Shown: positions 1 through 7,413 of the stretch, piece after piece
Numbering within the stretch: position 1 is the first letter of the stretch
Layout: each line of letters begins with the position of its first letter
Position numbers and translations under genes: made by a program
The notes under the pieces: generated by a model
Told to the model about the DNA's origin: nothing
The model's input: the letters and a program-made list of their open reading frames with translations, nothing else
Databases searched by the model: none
Origin: Bryobacteraceae bacterium
GTDB taxonomy: Bacteria; Acidobacteriota; Terriglobia; Bryobacterales; Bryobacteraceae
Direction: 5' to 3'
DNA length: 8,043 nucleotides
Assembly (NCBI GenBank): GCA_030036985.1
Contig: JASHSD010000426.1
Span: 1-8,043 of the forward strand

Positions 1-16
1 TCTCGGGGCCGCTGAA

Positions 17-23
17 GTATACA
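17..23 (+). promoter_or_regulatory. possible -10 element/operator before the antitoxin gene
   Basis: The palindrome GTATAC (17-22) overlaps TATACA (18-23), which resembles a bacterial -10 hexamer. A start of transcription about 7 bases downstream would leave a leader of under 10 bases before the ATG at 39. RHH antitoxins commonly bind short palindromes over their own promoter, so this could also be an operator half-site. The -35 region would lie at or beyond the window edge, so this is weak. Confidence 0.2.
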
Positions 24-38
24 TACAAAACATGAATA

Positions 39-365
39 ATGGTGATAGTGCCTGAGAAGAAACCGACTCGCCCCGTGGTTCCGAAGTTCGCGACCGAAGC
101 GGGGGAAGCCAAATGGTGGTATGAGAATCGCCAGATGGCGGAGGACGAATTTCGGAAGGCGATGAAAGAAGGCTCGATTCGCCGGGGGACTGCGGAACGT
201 CTGGTTCGGGAAACCCGCGAATCGAGGAACATCACAATCCGCATACCGGTCGTCGATATCGAGCGCGCGCGGGAGTTGGCCGAAAAGAAGGGGATCGGAT
301 ACCAAACCTACATGAAGATGCTGCTTCACGAGGCGTTGGATCGAGAGCGGCGGCGCGCGGGATAA
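39..365 (+). CDS. CopG/ribbon-helix-helix family antitoxin-like protein
   Basis: A 108-residue protein resembling the CopG-type antitoxins often paired with BrnT-like RNase toxins. The N-terminal part has the family-like signature VPKFATEAGEAKWW (residues 14-27). The C-terminal part fits a ribbon-helix-helix DNA-binding fold: strand NITIRIP (64-70), helix A about 72-85, a turn with KKGIGYQ, and helix B about 88-105. In the family the N-terminal part contacts the toxin and the RHH dimer represses its own promoter; that role is inferred here. No toxin gene follows, because the next gene is convergent, so a partner would have to lie left of base 1. No Shine-Dalgarno is visible before the ATG at 39; GTG codons at 42 and 48 are alternative starts that would change only a few residues. 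It could instead be an orphan RHH regulator. Confidence 0.72.
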   Translation: MVIVPEKKPTRPVVPKFATEAGEAKWWYENRQMAEDEFRKAMKEGSIRRGTAERLVRETRESRNITIRIPVVDIERARELAEKKGIGYQTYMKMLLHEALDRERRRAG

Positions 366-458
366 GGCAATCCTCTTTCAAAACCCCTGTGTGCGAGGTG
401 CTCCTCCCCAATGGCGCCTTCGATCCCGGCATGTGACGCATCGACTGTTCCGAAAGCA

Positions 459-3400
459 TTAGAACGTCAGCCGAACCATTATCTGCACTTGCCGCGCGGT
501 CTCGACGAACGGCATTAGAGCGGGAAATCCCGAGTCCGTACCGATTCTGCCGTACTGGGCTATTCCGAAGGTCGGGGACGTCATTACCGAGTCGGGCTGG
601 CCCAGGTTGGCGTGATTCAGGACATTAAAAAAATCGGCCCGTAATACCAGTCGCGAAGACTCGCTCATGCCCGGTACGCTGAATGTACGGCTGATCGAAG
701 CGTCGAGATTGTAGAAACCCGGGCCGCGAAAGGCATTCCGGCCGGACGTCCCGAGATTTCCATCCATGGGAACGCTGAAAGACGAGGCATCGATGATTTG
801 ATAACCACCCGGAACAGCCACCGGCGAAACCAACAATCCGGGGCCGTCCACATCTGCCCGGTTGTTCAGGATCGTTCCGCCGGACGCGGGTTCGGTGCTC
901 GGGGCATAAACGGAGAATGGGAAACCGGAACGGAAGGCCGCCATCTGCGACACTTTCCAGCCACCCAGGATGGGTCGCAGCCGCCCCGGAGAAGGCAGAT
1001 TCCAAATGGAATAGAAAACCAGATTTTGGCGCTGGTCGAAATCGGAGTCGCCGCGGTCGGCGTTACTATCGAACTGCCGCGCAAATGTGCCGCCGGAGTC
1101 GCTGGAAGCCACCGGAGTCAGGCTCACGAAATTCAGGTCGAAGAAATCGCCCGCAAGAGGGTCGCTTTGGTTGTCAATGGAATGGCTCCAAGTATAGGCC
1201 GCGTAAAAAAGATAGCGGCGGGCGCGGTAGTGAACGATGACGTTCAGCGCATCGTAATTAGAAGATCCCTGACTGCCCCTGTAGTAAATCTCCGGGAGCG
1301 AGGGATTGTAACTCAGATTATAGTTATCGGCGGCGGCGCCGGAAGCCACGACGCTGAAAGGGCGATTGATTACGTCTGTGGTCAGCAAATGTCTGTCCAG
1401 AGACATCACTCCCTGAACCTCCGCATCCCAGCTTTCGCCGATACGCTGCTGGATTCCCGCGAACTGAGTCATCGCGTAACCCGTTTTCCAATTGGACTGG
1501 AACAGGGTCAGCGGGGGGAAATCGGATGCTAACGGCTGCTGTGCATACAGAGGCAGCACGGTGGAAATCGGCGCCAGATAACCACCCGGACGTGGCTGGT
1601 AATTGAACGTGGCGAGTTCCAGGTTATTGCTCTGCATGCTCTGCCAGATGTCGTCGAATGGCCGGTCGTAAAATATTCCGGCGCCGGCGCGAAATACGGT
1701 CTGATTATTTCCGAAAAGATCGTGCGATAGACCGACCCGGTAAGACCAGTTGGACGCGGGGGCGTGGTACAGCGGCTCATCGCCTCCCGCTGGAAAGCTG
1801 AGTTGGGCCGACGATAGAAGCGAGGGGAAACCCGTACCGCCGCCCAATGAGACGATCGCGTCCTTTTGCGCCCCGATATTCACCGGAGCGCCGAGAAATT
1901 CATCCCGCACTCCAAGATTGAGAGTCCATCGGGGAGACAATTGCCATGTATCCTGAAAAAAACCAGCCATTTGAAAGTAGCGATACTCACGATCGAAATT
2001 CGGTGCGCTCAAGGCGGGCAGATCCTGACGATTGAGGGTGACCGAAAATTCCGACGGCAGGTCCGCCGCAAACGCGACAACAGTAGGGAAACTATAGCGT
2101 CCGCCCTGACCCGCGGAGAGAAATCCATTTTGATACCGAAGAAGAAAATCTCCTCCGAACCGAACGATGTGCCGGCCGAATACGCGAAAAGCTTCGTCTC
2201 CCAATTGCGCGGTGTGGTTCCGGTCGAGAAAACTATAGAAGGCCAAGCTTCCCGGAAGGATCACGTCCTGCGGCGACGAGTCGATCAGAGTCGGAATCTG
2301 CGGATTCGCGCGGTTCCACTCGATCGCATCCCGGCTCCAGCTGAAACGCAGCTCGTTGGAGAGTTGCGGCTGTATCGAACTGGTCAGAGATCCCGCCAGA
2401 TTGGCCGCCGGTTCATTGAGTCCCGAGACAAAGGCCGGATAAGGACTCCAGATGAAGTCCGGCTCCGTGGTCTGGCCCGCGGCGAGCCTGGCGGTGAATC
2501 TCTCCGCTCCGCTTTCACTGAGTCCGTCGAATCTTTCGAGGGCCGTCCATCGATTCACCTGAACCGGCGCGGCCACCGTGTAGGGAGCGGCCAGACTGGT
2601 CGTGCTCGGAAGCACCGGCCCGGGGAATCCCTCAAGCAGGCGCCGCGCGATGCTGTCAGCGGCTGTGGCTGAGACAAGCAGGGTGGTCGGAAGATTCATA
2701 GTGACCGGTTGAGCGTGGTCAAGGCTGGACAGATATTCGAACGAGCTCGAAATAAAATAGCGGTCGCGTCTCAATGGTCCGCCCACTTGATATCCGGGTT
2801 GAAACTCTCTCAGAGCGGGGCGCTGAATGCCCTGGCGATTATTCTGGAATTCGTTGGCGTCCAGCGCCTGGTCCTTTCCGTATATCCAACCTGTGCCGTG
2901 CCAGGAATTCGTGCCGGAGCGCGTAATTGCATTCGCGATATATCCGCTGGAAAATCCGTATTCCGCCGAATAATTACCCATAGAGACGCGATATTCCTGG
3001 ACAGCTTCGGGGTTGATGGCGAAGCTTGGACCGCTCAACAGGTAATTGTTGGCTTCGACCCCGTCCAGAAGGAAGTTGGCGGCGGTAGGCCTCTGACCAT
3101 CGATGGACAAGCCGAGGCCCCGCACAGTGCCGCCGTCGGAGCTCACCCCCGGCTGCATTACCAACATGGTGTAGATATCGCGTCCGAAGAAAGGCAGGTC
3201 GTTGATAGTGACGGGATCGATCAGCTCGGAGCGGGTGGCGTCGAGCAGGCCTTGCTCTTCGTTTGGAACCACAATCGGCACAGTCATGAGCTCAACGTCG
3301 GGGCCAAAGATGGGTACGCGGAACGGATTGCCCGGAAGCGACACGGAGCGTGCCGACGTGGAAGCCAGTGTCTCACTCAAAGGCCGCAGTGCAAAGTCGA

Positions 3401-3701
3401 TGTCGACGCGGCCGGCCACAGCCAGTTCTATCTCATGCAACTCCCTGGGCTGGTATCCGTCCGCTTCCACGCGGATCACGTATCCTCCGGGCGAGAGCGG
3501 AGCCAGCGCATAATAGCCGGCACCGCCGCTTTTCTGCGCGCCGCGGGCGTTCGTATCGTCGCTGGTCCACGAAACCACCGCGCCGGAGATCGCCTGGCCG
3601 CTGGTGAGATCCGTAATTCGGCCGGCGACAATGCCTTGTGTGGTTTGCCCTGCTGCGGATAGCGCTAAGAGCAGCCATATCAGAAATCGCGCTACCCGCA
3701 T
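459..3701 (-). CDS. Oar-like TonB-dependent receptor with carboxypeptidase-regulatory-like domain
   Basis: A 1080-residue outer-membrane protein, within the usual length of the Oar-like receptors abundant in Acidobacteriota. Residues 1-18 form a signal peptide (Arg near the start, then FLIWLLLALSAAG). Residues about 22-108 are a carboxypeptidase-regulatory-like beta-sandwich (IVAGRITDLTSGQAISGAVV, then GGYVIRVEADGYQP). Residues about 160-280 are the plug (LPFFGRDIYTMLVMQPGV, FLLDGVEANNY, VQEYRVSMGNYSAEYG). The remainder is a beta-barrel rich in aromatic strands. The end shows FNVLNHANLGQP (1025-1036) and a terminal MVRLTF with the C-terminal Phe expected for barrel assembly. It presumably imports a large substrate with TonB energy, but no TonB box or substrate determinant is recognisable. 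The ATG at 3701 is chosen because the signal peptide follows directly; no Shine-Dalgarno is visible. It is divergent from the caspase gene. Confidence 0.93.
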   Translation of the reverse strand: MRVARFLIWLLLALSAAGQTTQGIVAGRITDLTSGQAISGAVVSWTSDDTNARGAQKSGGAGYYALAPLSPGGYVIRVEADGYQPRELHEIELAVAGRVDIDFALRPLSETLASTSARSVSLPGNPFRVPIFGPDVELMTVPIVVPNEEQGLLDATRSELIDPVTINDLPFFGRDIYTMLVMQPGVSSDGGTVRGLGLSIDGQRPTAANFLLDGVEANNYLLSGPSFAINPEAVQEYRVSMGNYSAEYGFSSGYIANAITRSGTNSWHGTGWIYGKDQALDANEFQNNRQGIQRPALREFQPGYQVGGPLRRDRYFISSSFEYLSSLDHAQPVTMNLPTTLLVSATAADSIARRLLEGFPGPVLPSTTSLAAPYTVAAPVQVNRWTALERFDGLSESGAERFTARLAAGQTTEPDFIWSPYPAFVSGLNEPAANLAGSLTSSIQPQLSNELRFSWSRDAIEWNRANPQIPTLIDSSPQDVILPGSLAFYSFLDRNHTAQLGDEAFRVFGRHIVRFGGDFLLRYQNGFLSAGQGGRYSFPTVVAFAADLPSEFSVTLNRQDLPALSAPNFDREYRYFQMAGFFQDTWQLSPRWTLNLGVRDEFLGAPVNIGAQKDAIVSLGGGTGFPSLLSSAQLSFPAGGDEPLYHAPASNWSYRVGLSHDLFGNNQTVFRAGAGIFYDRPFDDIWQSMQSNNLELATFNYQPRPGGYLAPISTVLPLYAQQPLASDFPPLTLFQSNWKTGYAMTQFAGIQQRIGESWDAEVQGVMSLDRHLLTTDVINRPFSVVASGAAADNYNLSYNPSLPEIYYRGSQGSSNYDALNVIVHYRARRYLFYAAYTWSHSIDNQSDPLAGDFFDLNFVSLTPVASSDSGGTFARQFDSNADRGDSDFDQRQNLVFYSIWNLPSPGRLRPILGGWKVSQMAAFRSGFPFSVYAPSTEPASGGTILNNRADVDGPGLLVSPVAVPGGYQIIDASSFSVPMDGNLGTSGRNAFRGPGFYNLDASISRTFSVPGMSESSRLVLRADFFNVLNHANLGQPDSVMTSPTFGIAQYGRIGTDSGFPALMPFVETARQVQIMVRLTF

Positions 3702-3713
3702 GTGAGGTCAATC

Positions 3714-3719
3714 ATACTA
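3714..3719 (-). promoter_or_regulatory. candidate -10 for the TonB-dependent receptor gene
   Basis: Read on the minus strand, these bases are TAGTAT, 12 bases upstream of the receptor ATG at 3701. A transcript would start about 5 bases before the ATG. The only -35 candidate is poor (ATTTCA at about 3740-3735, reading minus) with short spacing. It shares the 37-bp divergent gap with the plus-strand promoter, so the two would compete for RNA polymerase. Weak call. Confidence 0.25.
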
Positions 3720-3727
3720 AAATCTCG

Positions 3728-3733
3728 TATTAT
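3728..3733 (+). promoter_or_regulatory. candidate -10 (TATTAT) for the caspase gene, possibly leaderless
   Basis: TATTAT lies 5 bases before the ATG at 3739, so transcription would begin at or next to the start codon. This is the arrangement typical of leaderless bacterial mRNAs (a TANNNT box just upstream of ATG), and it agrees with the absence of any Shine-Dalgarno before 3739. The -35 region is weak (AGGTCA at 3705-3710 with a 17-base spacer). Promoter position is inferred from sequence only. Confidence 0.35.
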
Positions 3734-3738
3734 CTGAA

Positions 3739-5865
3739 ATGCTTCCGACTCAGTGCCGGCGGGCTGCCCGCCTAGCAATCGTCGTTATGGTCATTGCCTG
3801 GACGCTGGCTGCGGCGGACCACCCCGTTGCCGTTGTATTGTCGGGCGAAGGCGGAACCTACCGTCGGCCGCCGGACGAATCGGACCTGGCTCTGCACCGC
3901 GGAGAGGTCCTGTTTGCGGGCGATCGGATCAACACGGGCGACCCGAACGGCACCACCCTTCTGTTCTGTCCTTCCGGCACGGCCGTCGACCTGCCCAAAG
4001 GCGCAGCCGGGGAGATCGGCAACAATGAGGCCAAGGTGCGAGGTCCCTGGCGCGTCTCTACGCGGCATCTGTCGCCGTGCGAACTTCCCGGTTTCAGCCG
4101 GGATTTCCCCGCAACGAAGTATCACCTCGGCGCATCTCTTTTCGGCCAGTCCGATGTGCAGGCCCTCAGCCCGGCGGTGACGCCACCCGACAGCGAAAAG
4201 GACGTCGAGGACCTGTTGGCCAGACTTGCGAACGCCGAGAGGAACAAACAGGAGACGGAAGCCCTGGCCGTCTCAAAGACTCTTGCTTCCTACTGGCCGA
4301 ACGCGCCCCAATGGAAGACGCGGTTGTTTCAGCATGGCGAGGCAGTCGCGGCGCGAAAACAGCCCGTTTCACCTCGGGGACGCGGCACTTGGGCTATTGT
4401 TATCGGAATATCCAAATATCAGGGACCCCAGTCCTCTCAATTGGATTTTGCGGATCGTGACGCTCAGATGATCTACGATTACCTGGTAAATCCGGAGGGA
4501 GGGGCTATTCCGGCCGATCACATCCGGCGGCTGATTAACGGCGAAGCCACAGCGGCTGCCATCCGGAGCGCATTCGCGACAGTCAAGCGCCTGCATGCGG
4601 AGCGAGTGGTCGTTTTTATCGCCTCGCACGGCATGGAGGCCGGACGCGAGGCCTACATAGTCGCTACCGACACCAATCCCGAGAACGCCGTGGCTACCGC
4701 GATTCCCATGAAAGAGATCAGCGACGACCTGACATCCGAACTCGCTGGGGTCAAGATGGTGATTGCGTGGATCGACGCCTGCCATTCGGGGCATTTCAGT
4801 TTCAACGAATTCGATGCGCCCACAAACGGATTCCTGTTCGGTTATGCGGCAAGCAAGCCCCATGAGGCCTCCTTCGAAGACCCAAGTCTTGGTGGTGGCC
4901 ATGGAGTGTTCAGCTGGTATCTGAACGAGGCGCTGACCGGCGGCATCCCGGGAAGGCCCGGGGCCAAGCTTTACAGTCTGGTCGACTACGTTCGCGATAA
5001 AGTCTCCGTCTTCACCCAACACGACCAGTATCCCGTGGAATTTGGAAATATCGACGTGAAGGTCAGTCTGGCGAGCCTGAGTCTGGGCGATACCCGAACG
5101 CCCTTCTCCCAGTCTCAGCCGGGGACGCTGATCGCGCGCGGTTTCGACAGCGCGGATCCGCTCATCGAAATCGAGAATCGAGCACAGCAGGTAATTCTGC
5201 GGTATCTGGAAGGCGACGAGTCTCCCGTTAGCCGGGCGCAGTTCGCGGCTGCGGACTCCGATTTCAAAGCCGCCGTCAAACTGGCGCCCGAATCGTTGTG
5301 GCTCCAGGCTCGCGAGGCCTTTTGCGAAGGCCGCATCGCGGTTTTCGACAAGCGCTACGATCAGGCAATTCCTTTGCTCGATAAAGCCATCCAATTGGAT
5401 CCTTCGGACGCTCTCGCGTACAACGCCCTCGGCGTTCTCTGGCTCGAGAGGGCCGATTATACCCGCGCCCTCGCAGCATTCGACGATGCTATTCGCCGCG
5501 CCCCCCAGTGGGCTTATCCGTGGCATAATCGGGCGCTCGCCTATACCCAGGCCGGCAATTACACGGCGGCTATCCACGCTTATCGTCATGCGATGGACCT
5601 CGCGCCCCGTTATTTTTACCTGCCTTATAACCTCGGGGTGCTGTACCAGACGTTAAACCGCCGGAAAGACGCCGAGGCGTCCTACCTGGCGGCGGAAAAA
5701 CTGGAGGCCGCGCGCGCCGAACCTTACAACGCTCTTGGGACGTTATATGCAGGCGAAGGCAAGCGCGACAAGGCGGAGGAGAACTTCAGGAAGGCGCTGG
5801 CGATCGATCCCGGTTTCGCTGTGGCTCGCGAAAACCTCCGGGTTCTTCTGCAGCAACACCTGTAG
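3739..5865 (+). CDS. exported caspase-family (C14) peptidase with FecR-like and TPR domains
   Basis: A 708-residue protein. Residues 1-26 look like a Sec signal peptide or N-terminal anchor (RRAAR, then LAIVVMVIAWTLAAA). Residues about 28-110 resemble a FecR-like beta domain (HRGEVLFAGDRINTGDPNGT, then LPKGAAGEI). Residues about 215-445 are a caspase/metacaspase-like p20 fold. It starts at TWAIVIGISKY and has the catalytic His297 in VVFIASHG and Cys348 in WIDACHSG, so both members of the dyad are present; HGVFSWYLNEALTG (388-401) is typical of the C-terminal part. Residues about 500-708 hold about five TPRs (for example AIPLLDKAIQLDPSDALAYN), a protein-binding scaffold. The likely role is a cysteine endopeptidase acting at or outside the inner membrane; substrate and exact function are unknown. 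No Shine-Dalgarno precedes the ATG, but the signal peptide begins directly after it. Its position beside envelope genes agrees with export. Confidence 0.9.
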   Translation: MLPTQCRRAARLAIVVMVIAWTLAAADHPVAVVLSGEGGTYRRPPDESDLALHRGEVLFAGDRINTGDPNGTTLLFCPSGTAVDLPKGAAGEIGNNEAKVRGPWRVSTRHLSPCELPGFSRDFPATKYHLGASLFGQSDVQALSPAVTPPDSEKDVEDLLARLANAERNKQETEALAVSKTLASYWPNAPQWKTRLFQHGEAVAARKQPVSPRGRGTWAIVIGISKYQGPQSSQLDFADRDAQMIYDYLVNPEGGAIPADHIRRLINGEATAAAIRSAFATVKRLHAERVVVFIASHGMEAGREAYIVATDTNPENAVATAIPMKEISDDLTSELAGVKMVIAWIDACHSGHFSFNEFDAPTNGFLFGYAASKPHEASFEDPSLGGGHGVFSWYLNEALTGGIPGRPGAKLYSLVDYVRDKVSVFTQHDQYPVEFGNIDVKVSLASLSLGDTRTPFSQSQPGTLIARGFDSADPLIEIENRAQQVILRYLEGDESPVSRAQFAAADSDFKAAVKLAPESLWLQAREAFCEGRIAVFDKRYDQAIPLLDKAIQLDPSDALAYNALGVLWLERADYTRALAAFDDAIRRAPQWAYPWHNRALAYTQAGNYTAAIHAYRHAMDLAPRYFYLPYNLGVLYQTLNRRKDAEASYLAAEKLEAARAEPYNALGTLYAGEGKRDKAEENFRKALAIDPGFAVARENLRVLLQQHL

Positions 5866-5886
5866 TACGGGTGCGCGCACTTCCAA

Positions 5887-5944
5887 CCAAAACAAATTCG
5901 CGCCCGCGGCAAAACGTTTCCCGTCGTCTTCACATACTTGGGTG
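5887..5944 (+). repeat. direct repeat, copy A, upstream of the SH3 gene; candidate shared promoter element
   Basis: This intergenic stretch resembles 7198-7257. Both have an A-rich run, a C-rich run, then the identical 14-base core GCAAAACGTTTCCC (5909-5922 here), then a GTC and a TTCA separated by small indels. Copy A sits about 15-70 bases before the ATG at 5959. The core contains the palindrome AAACGTTT. A conserved block in front of two same-strand genes suggests a regulator-binding site or an alternative (for example ECF-type) sigma-factor promoter; this is inference. Confidence 0.5.
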
Positions 5945-5945
5945 T

Positions 5946-5953
5946 AAAGGGGG
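5946..5953 (+). promoter_or_regulatory. ribosome binding site deciding the SH3 gene start
   Basis: AAAGGGGG ends 5 bases before the ATG at 5959, a good Shine-Dalgarno match and spacing. It supports ATG 5959 over the in-frame TTG at 5938, which would lie upstream of this site and add seven residues. Confidence 0.6.
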
Positions 5954-5958
5954 CGGTC

Positions 5959-6924
5959 ATGAAGGCTCGCGTATTGGACGAAACGGCATTGCTTCGCGAG
6001 GGCGCGGCTGGGGCTTCGCCGATTGTGGCCGAGCTGCGCGCGGGCGACGAGGTGGTTCTGGGCAACACGGTCAGGGCCTCCGGGTCGGATTGGGTCGCCG
6101 CCTGCGCCGGCGGGAAACTCGGCTTTCTGCCCGGCAACACCCGGACCTGGCGGGTTCGTCCCGTTACCCTCGCGCAGGATATCGCTGACGCGACCACGTC
6201 GCCGGAGGAGGGGTTGGAGCCGACGATGCGCCTCCGGTATGGTGATCGGTTCGCGCTGATCGGCGCCGCGAAATGCGGGGACAGACAATTGCTGGAAATC
6301 CGGGCCGACTCGGGAGCGATTGGTTTTATTCCCGCGGGAACGGTGGTCAAAGAGGTCGGGACCTCGCAAACGCGGACGGCGCTGCTCGATGTGGAAGTGT
6401 CGGCAGGCGATTTCGGAAACGTCCGGTATTGCGAAGAAACTGCCGAGGCAACCCTGGACGCTATGGCGGCCGACATTCTCGCCGACAGACTTACCCAAGA
6501 CATGCCGGTCTCATCCAGAACCGCTGGCTCGAAGGGCCGGCTGATCACTTGGAACGGCACGCTGCGGGAATTTGCGCGACGTCACGAACGGCTGGCCAGG
6601 CTCTATTGGCCGGTGCGCCATTACAGCCGGGCGGGGCTGTTCTTAGGCTTGGCGATCGGCTGTGGAATCGGGATTTTCGTGGATGGATTGTTCCTGTTTC
6701 AGGTGAACCCGATGTCGGGAGCCATGCTGATGGCGCTTCCCGTTTGCGCTGTGGTGACCGCTGTCCCGCGGTCGGCAAACTGTTGCCTCAAGGGCTGCGA
6801 AACCTCGCCGGCCTGGCCGGTGCCGCTCTGCCATTCTTCAGTGGCCTCAACGGTTAGCTGTCATTCATGCTCGGCGGCGCTGTCAGTGGCGCGGTGCAAT
6901 GTTCTCTTCCCGCTATGGCGATAG
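5959..6924 (+). CDS. SH3-like domain membrane protein, C-terminus probably frameshifted
   Basis: The 321-residue product as it reads. Residues about 1-65 and 85-130 look like two bacterial SH3-type beta barrels (VAELRAGDEVVLGN, SDWVAA, KLGFLPGN; then LRYGDRFALIG, IGFIPAGTVV). Residues about 140-220 are an unassigned soluble region ending in a basic, aromatic stretch (ARRHERLARLYWPVRHY). Two membrane segments follow: about 225-247 (LFLGLAIGCGIGIFVDGLFL) and 250-268 (MSGAMLMALPVCAVV). There is no signal peptide, so the SH3 part should be cytoplasmic if the membrane segments insert as usual, although topology is uncertain. The last ~51 residues are odd, with seven cysteines and no hydrophobic pattern, while the next frame carries a credible membrane sequence, so the real protein probably continued to 7112. 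The start is set by the ribosome site at 5946-5953. No enzymatic role can be assigned. Confidence 0.7.
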   Translation: MKARVLDETALLREGAAGASPIVAELRAGDEVVLGNTVRASGSDWVAACAGGKLGFLPGNTRTWRVRPVTLAQDIADATTSPEEGLEPTMRLRYGDRFALIGAAKCGDRQLLEIRADSGAIGFIPAGTVVKEVGTSQTRTALLDVEVSAGDFGNVRYCEETAEATLDAMAADILADRLTQDMPVSSRTAGSKGRLITWNGTLREFARRHERLARLYWPVRHYSRAGLFLGLAIGCGIGIFVDGLFLFQVNPMSGAMLMALPVCAVVTAVPRSANCCLKGCETSPAWPVPLCHSSVASTVSCHSCSAALSVARCNVLFPLWR

Positions 6925-7112
6925 GGGGCGTTGTGGGTGTTGTTCGCCGCCCGCGTGAACCGAGAGCTCCGGATACCGTCAAAGAATTCGCCGTCTGGCG
7001 CGTTGGTGTCCCCGCGCTCCTCGTGATTGTTGTGGAGGCGGCCTACGTCATGGCCGTGAAACATTACCTGCCTGACATTCTTCCCGCATTTGCAGAAAGC
7101 TTCCGGCATTGA
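6771..7112 (+). pseudogene. displaced 3' part of the SH3 membrane protein (frameshift plus internal TAG)
   Basis: In the frame one base behind the SH3 gene, the sequence reads VGKLLPQGLRNLAGLAGAAL and on through PFFSGLNG to a TAG at 6855-6857. The same frame then continues LSFMLGGAVSGAV, SLPAMAIGGVVGVVRR and VGVPALLVIVVEAAYVMAV, ending at TGA 7110-7112. This is Gly/Ala/Leu/Val-rich polytopic membrane sequence that joins naturally to the two membrane segments before it. A one-base loss around 6750-6775 and one nonsense codon would explain the break; the intact protein would be about 383 residues. The piece from ATG 6867 (81 residues) could be called as a separate small gene, but it lacks a Shine-Dalgarno and overlaps the SH3 reading frame. 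Either real decay or an assembly error is possible. Confidence 0.5.
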
Positions 7113-7197
7113 AAAGCCGACTGCCGCCACCGCGTTCAGGGGTTAAATGACGACCGGGACAGCCTTAGACAGCAGGCAGTACTTGTAGTACCCATTT

Positions 7198-7257
7198 GAA
7201 TCCGAAAAAATCTGCCTCCAGCGCAAAACGTTTCCCCGTCCTACTTCATATCGAAGT
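7198..7257 (+). repeat. direct repeat, copy B, upstream of the secreted-protein gene; candidate shared promoter element
   Basis: The second copy of the element at 5887-5944, 1314 bases downstream. The 14-base core GCAAAACGTTTCCC is at 7223-7236, followed by CCGTC and TTCATAT. The flanks are diverged with small indels, so this is an old or selectively conserved similarity rather than a fresh duplication. It lies about 165 bases before the GTG at 7423, much farther than copy A lies from its gene. Confidence 0.5.
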
Positions 7258-7407
7258 GGGCCGGGGCCCCGTTCCCCCCAGTTTGGGGGTTGCGCGACTG
7301 GGTATGCGCGTGATAGGCTCATCGGTCCGGGGTATGGGGGGAAGTCTGAGGCTTTATCTGTTCGGTAGGTGTCGTGGTTGATTGAGACGCGGCCGGCATG
7401 GCCGATT

Positions 7408-7413
7408 GAGGAG
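7408..7413 (+). promoter_or_regulatory. ribosome binding site deciding a GTG start
   Basis: GAGGAG with a 9-base spacer to the GTG at 7423. It supports that start, since the signal peptide begins immediately and there is no ATG close by in frame. The site directly abuts the hairpin at 7390-7404, which could affect its accessibility. Confidence 0.6.

Noticed and set aside
1866..3662. Two long plus-strand open frames (268 and 317 residues) opposite the TonB-dependent receptor gene
   Set aside because: They are antisense shadows of GC-rich coding DNA; the translations are Arg/Gly-rich with no domain pattern, while the minus strand encodes a clear receptor throughout.
4369..5589. A 406-residue minus-strand open frame inside the caspase gene
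   Set aside because: It is the mirror of the caspase and TPR coding sequence, with no recognisable motif, and the plus strand carries the catalytic and repeat motifs.
5862..5880. Terminator after the caspase gene (palindrome GTGCGCGCAC at 5871-5880 and CACC/GGTG arms)
   Set aside because: The palindrome cannot form a loop of normal size and no T run follows, so an intrinsic terminator is not supported.
5724..6560. Minus-strand open frames (278 and 251 residues) across the caspase/SH3 junction
   Set aside because: They are Arg/Ser/Pro-rich translations without domains, antisense to two supported genes and across their intergenic gap.
6750..6860. Programmed -1 frameshifting or TAG readthrough to make the full SH3 membrane protein
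   Set aside because: No X XXY YYZ slippery heptamer is visible where the frame must change, and two separate recoding events would be needed; mutation or assembly error is simpler.
7275..7289. Hairpin CCCCCA-GTT-TGGGGG as an intrinsic terminator
   Set aside because: The stem is short and followed by TTGCGCG rather than a T-rich tract; it is kept only as part of the leader description.
7196..7381. A 61-residue frame from TTG 7196, whose AKRFP segment resembles a peptide read across 5735-5947
   Set aside because: The peptide likeness follows from the DNA repeat core (AAACGTTTCCC) in both places. There is no ribosome site, and the rest of the sequence is low-quality Gly/Arg-rich translation.
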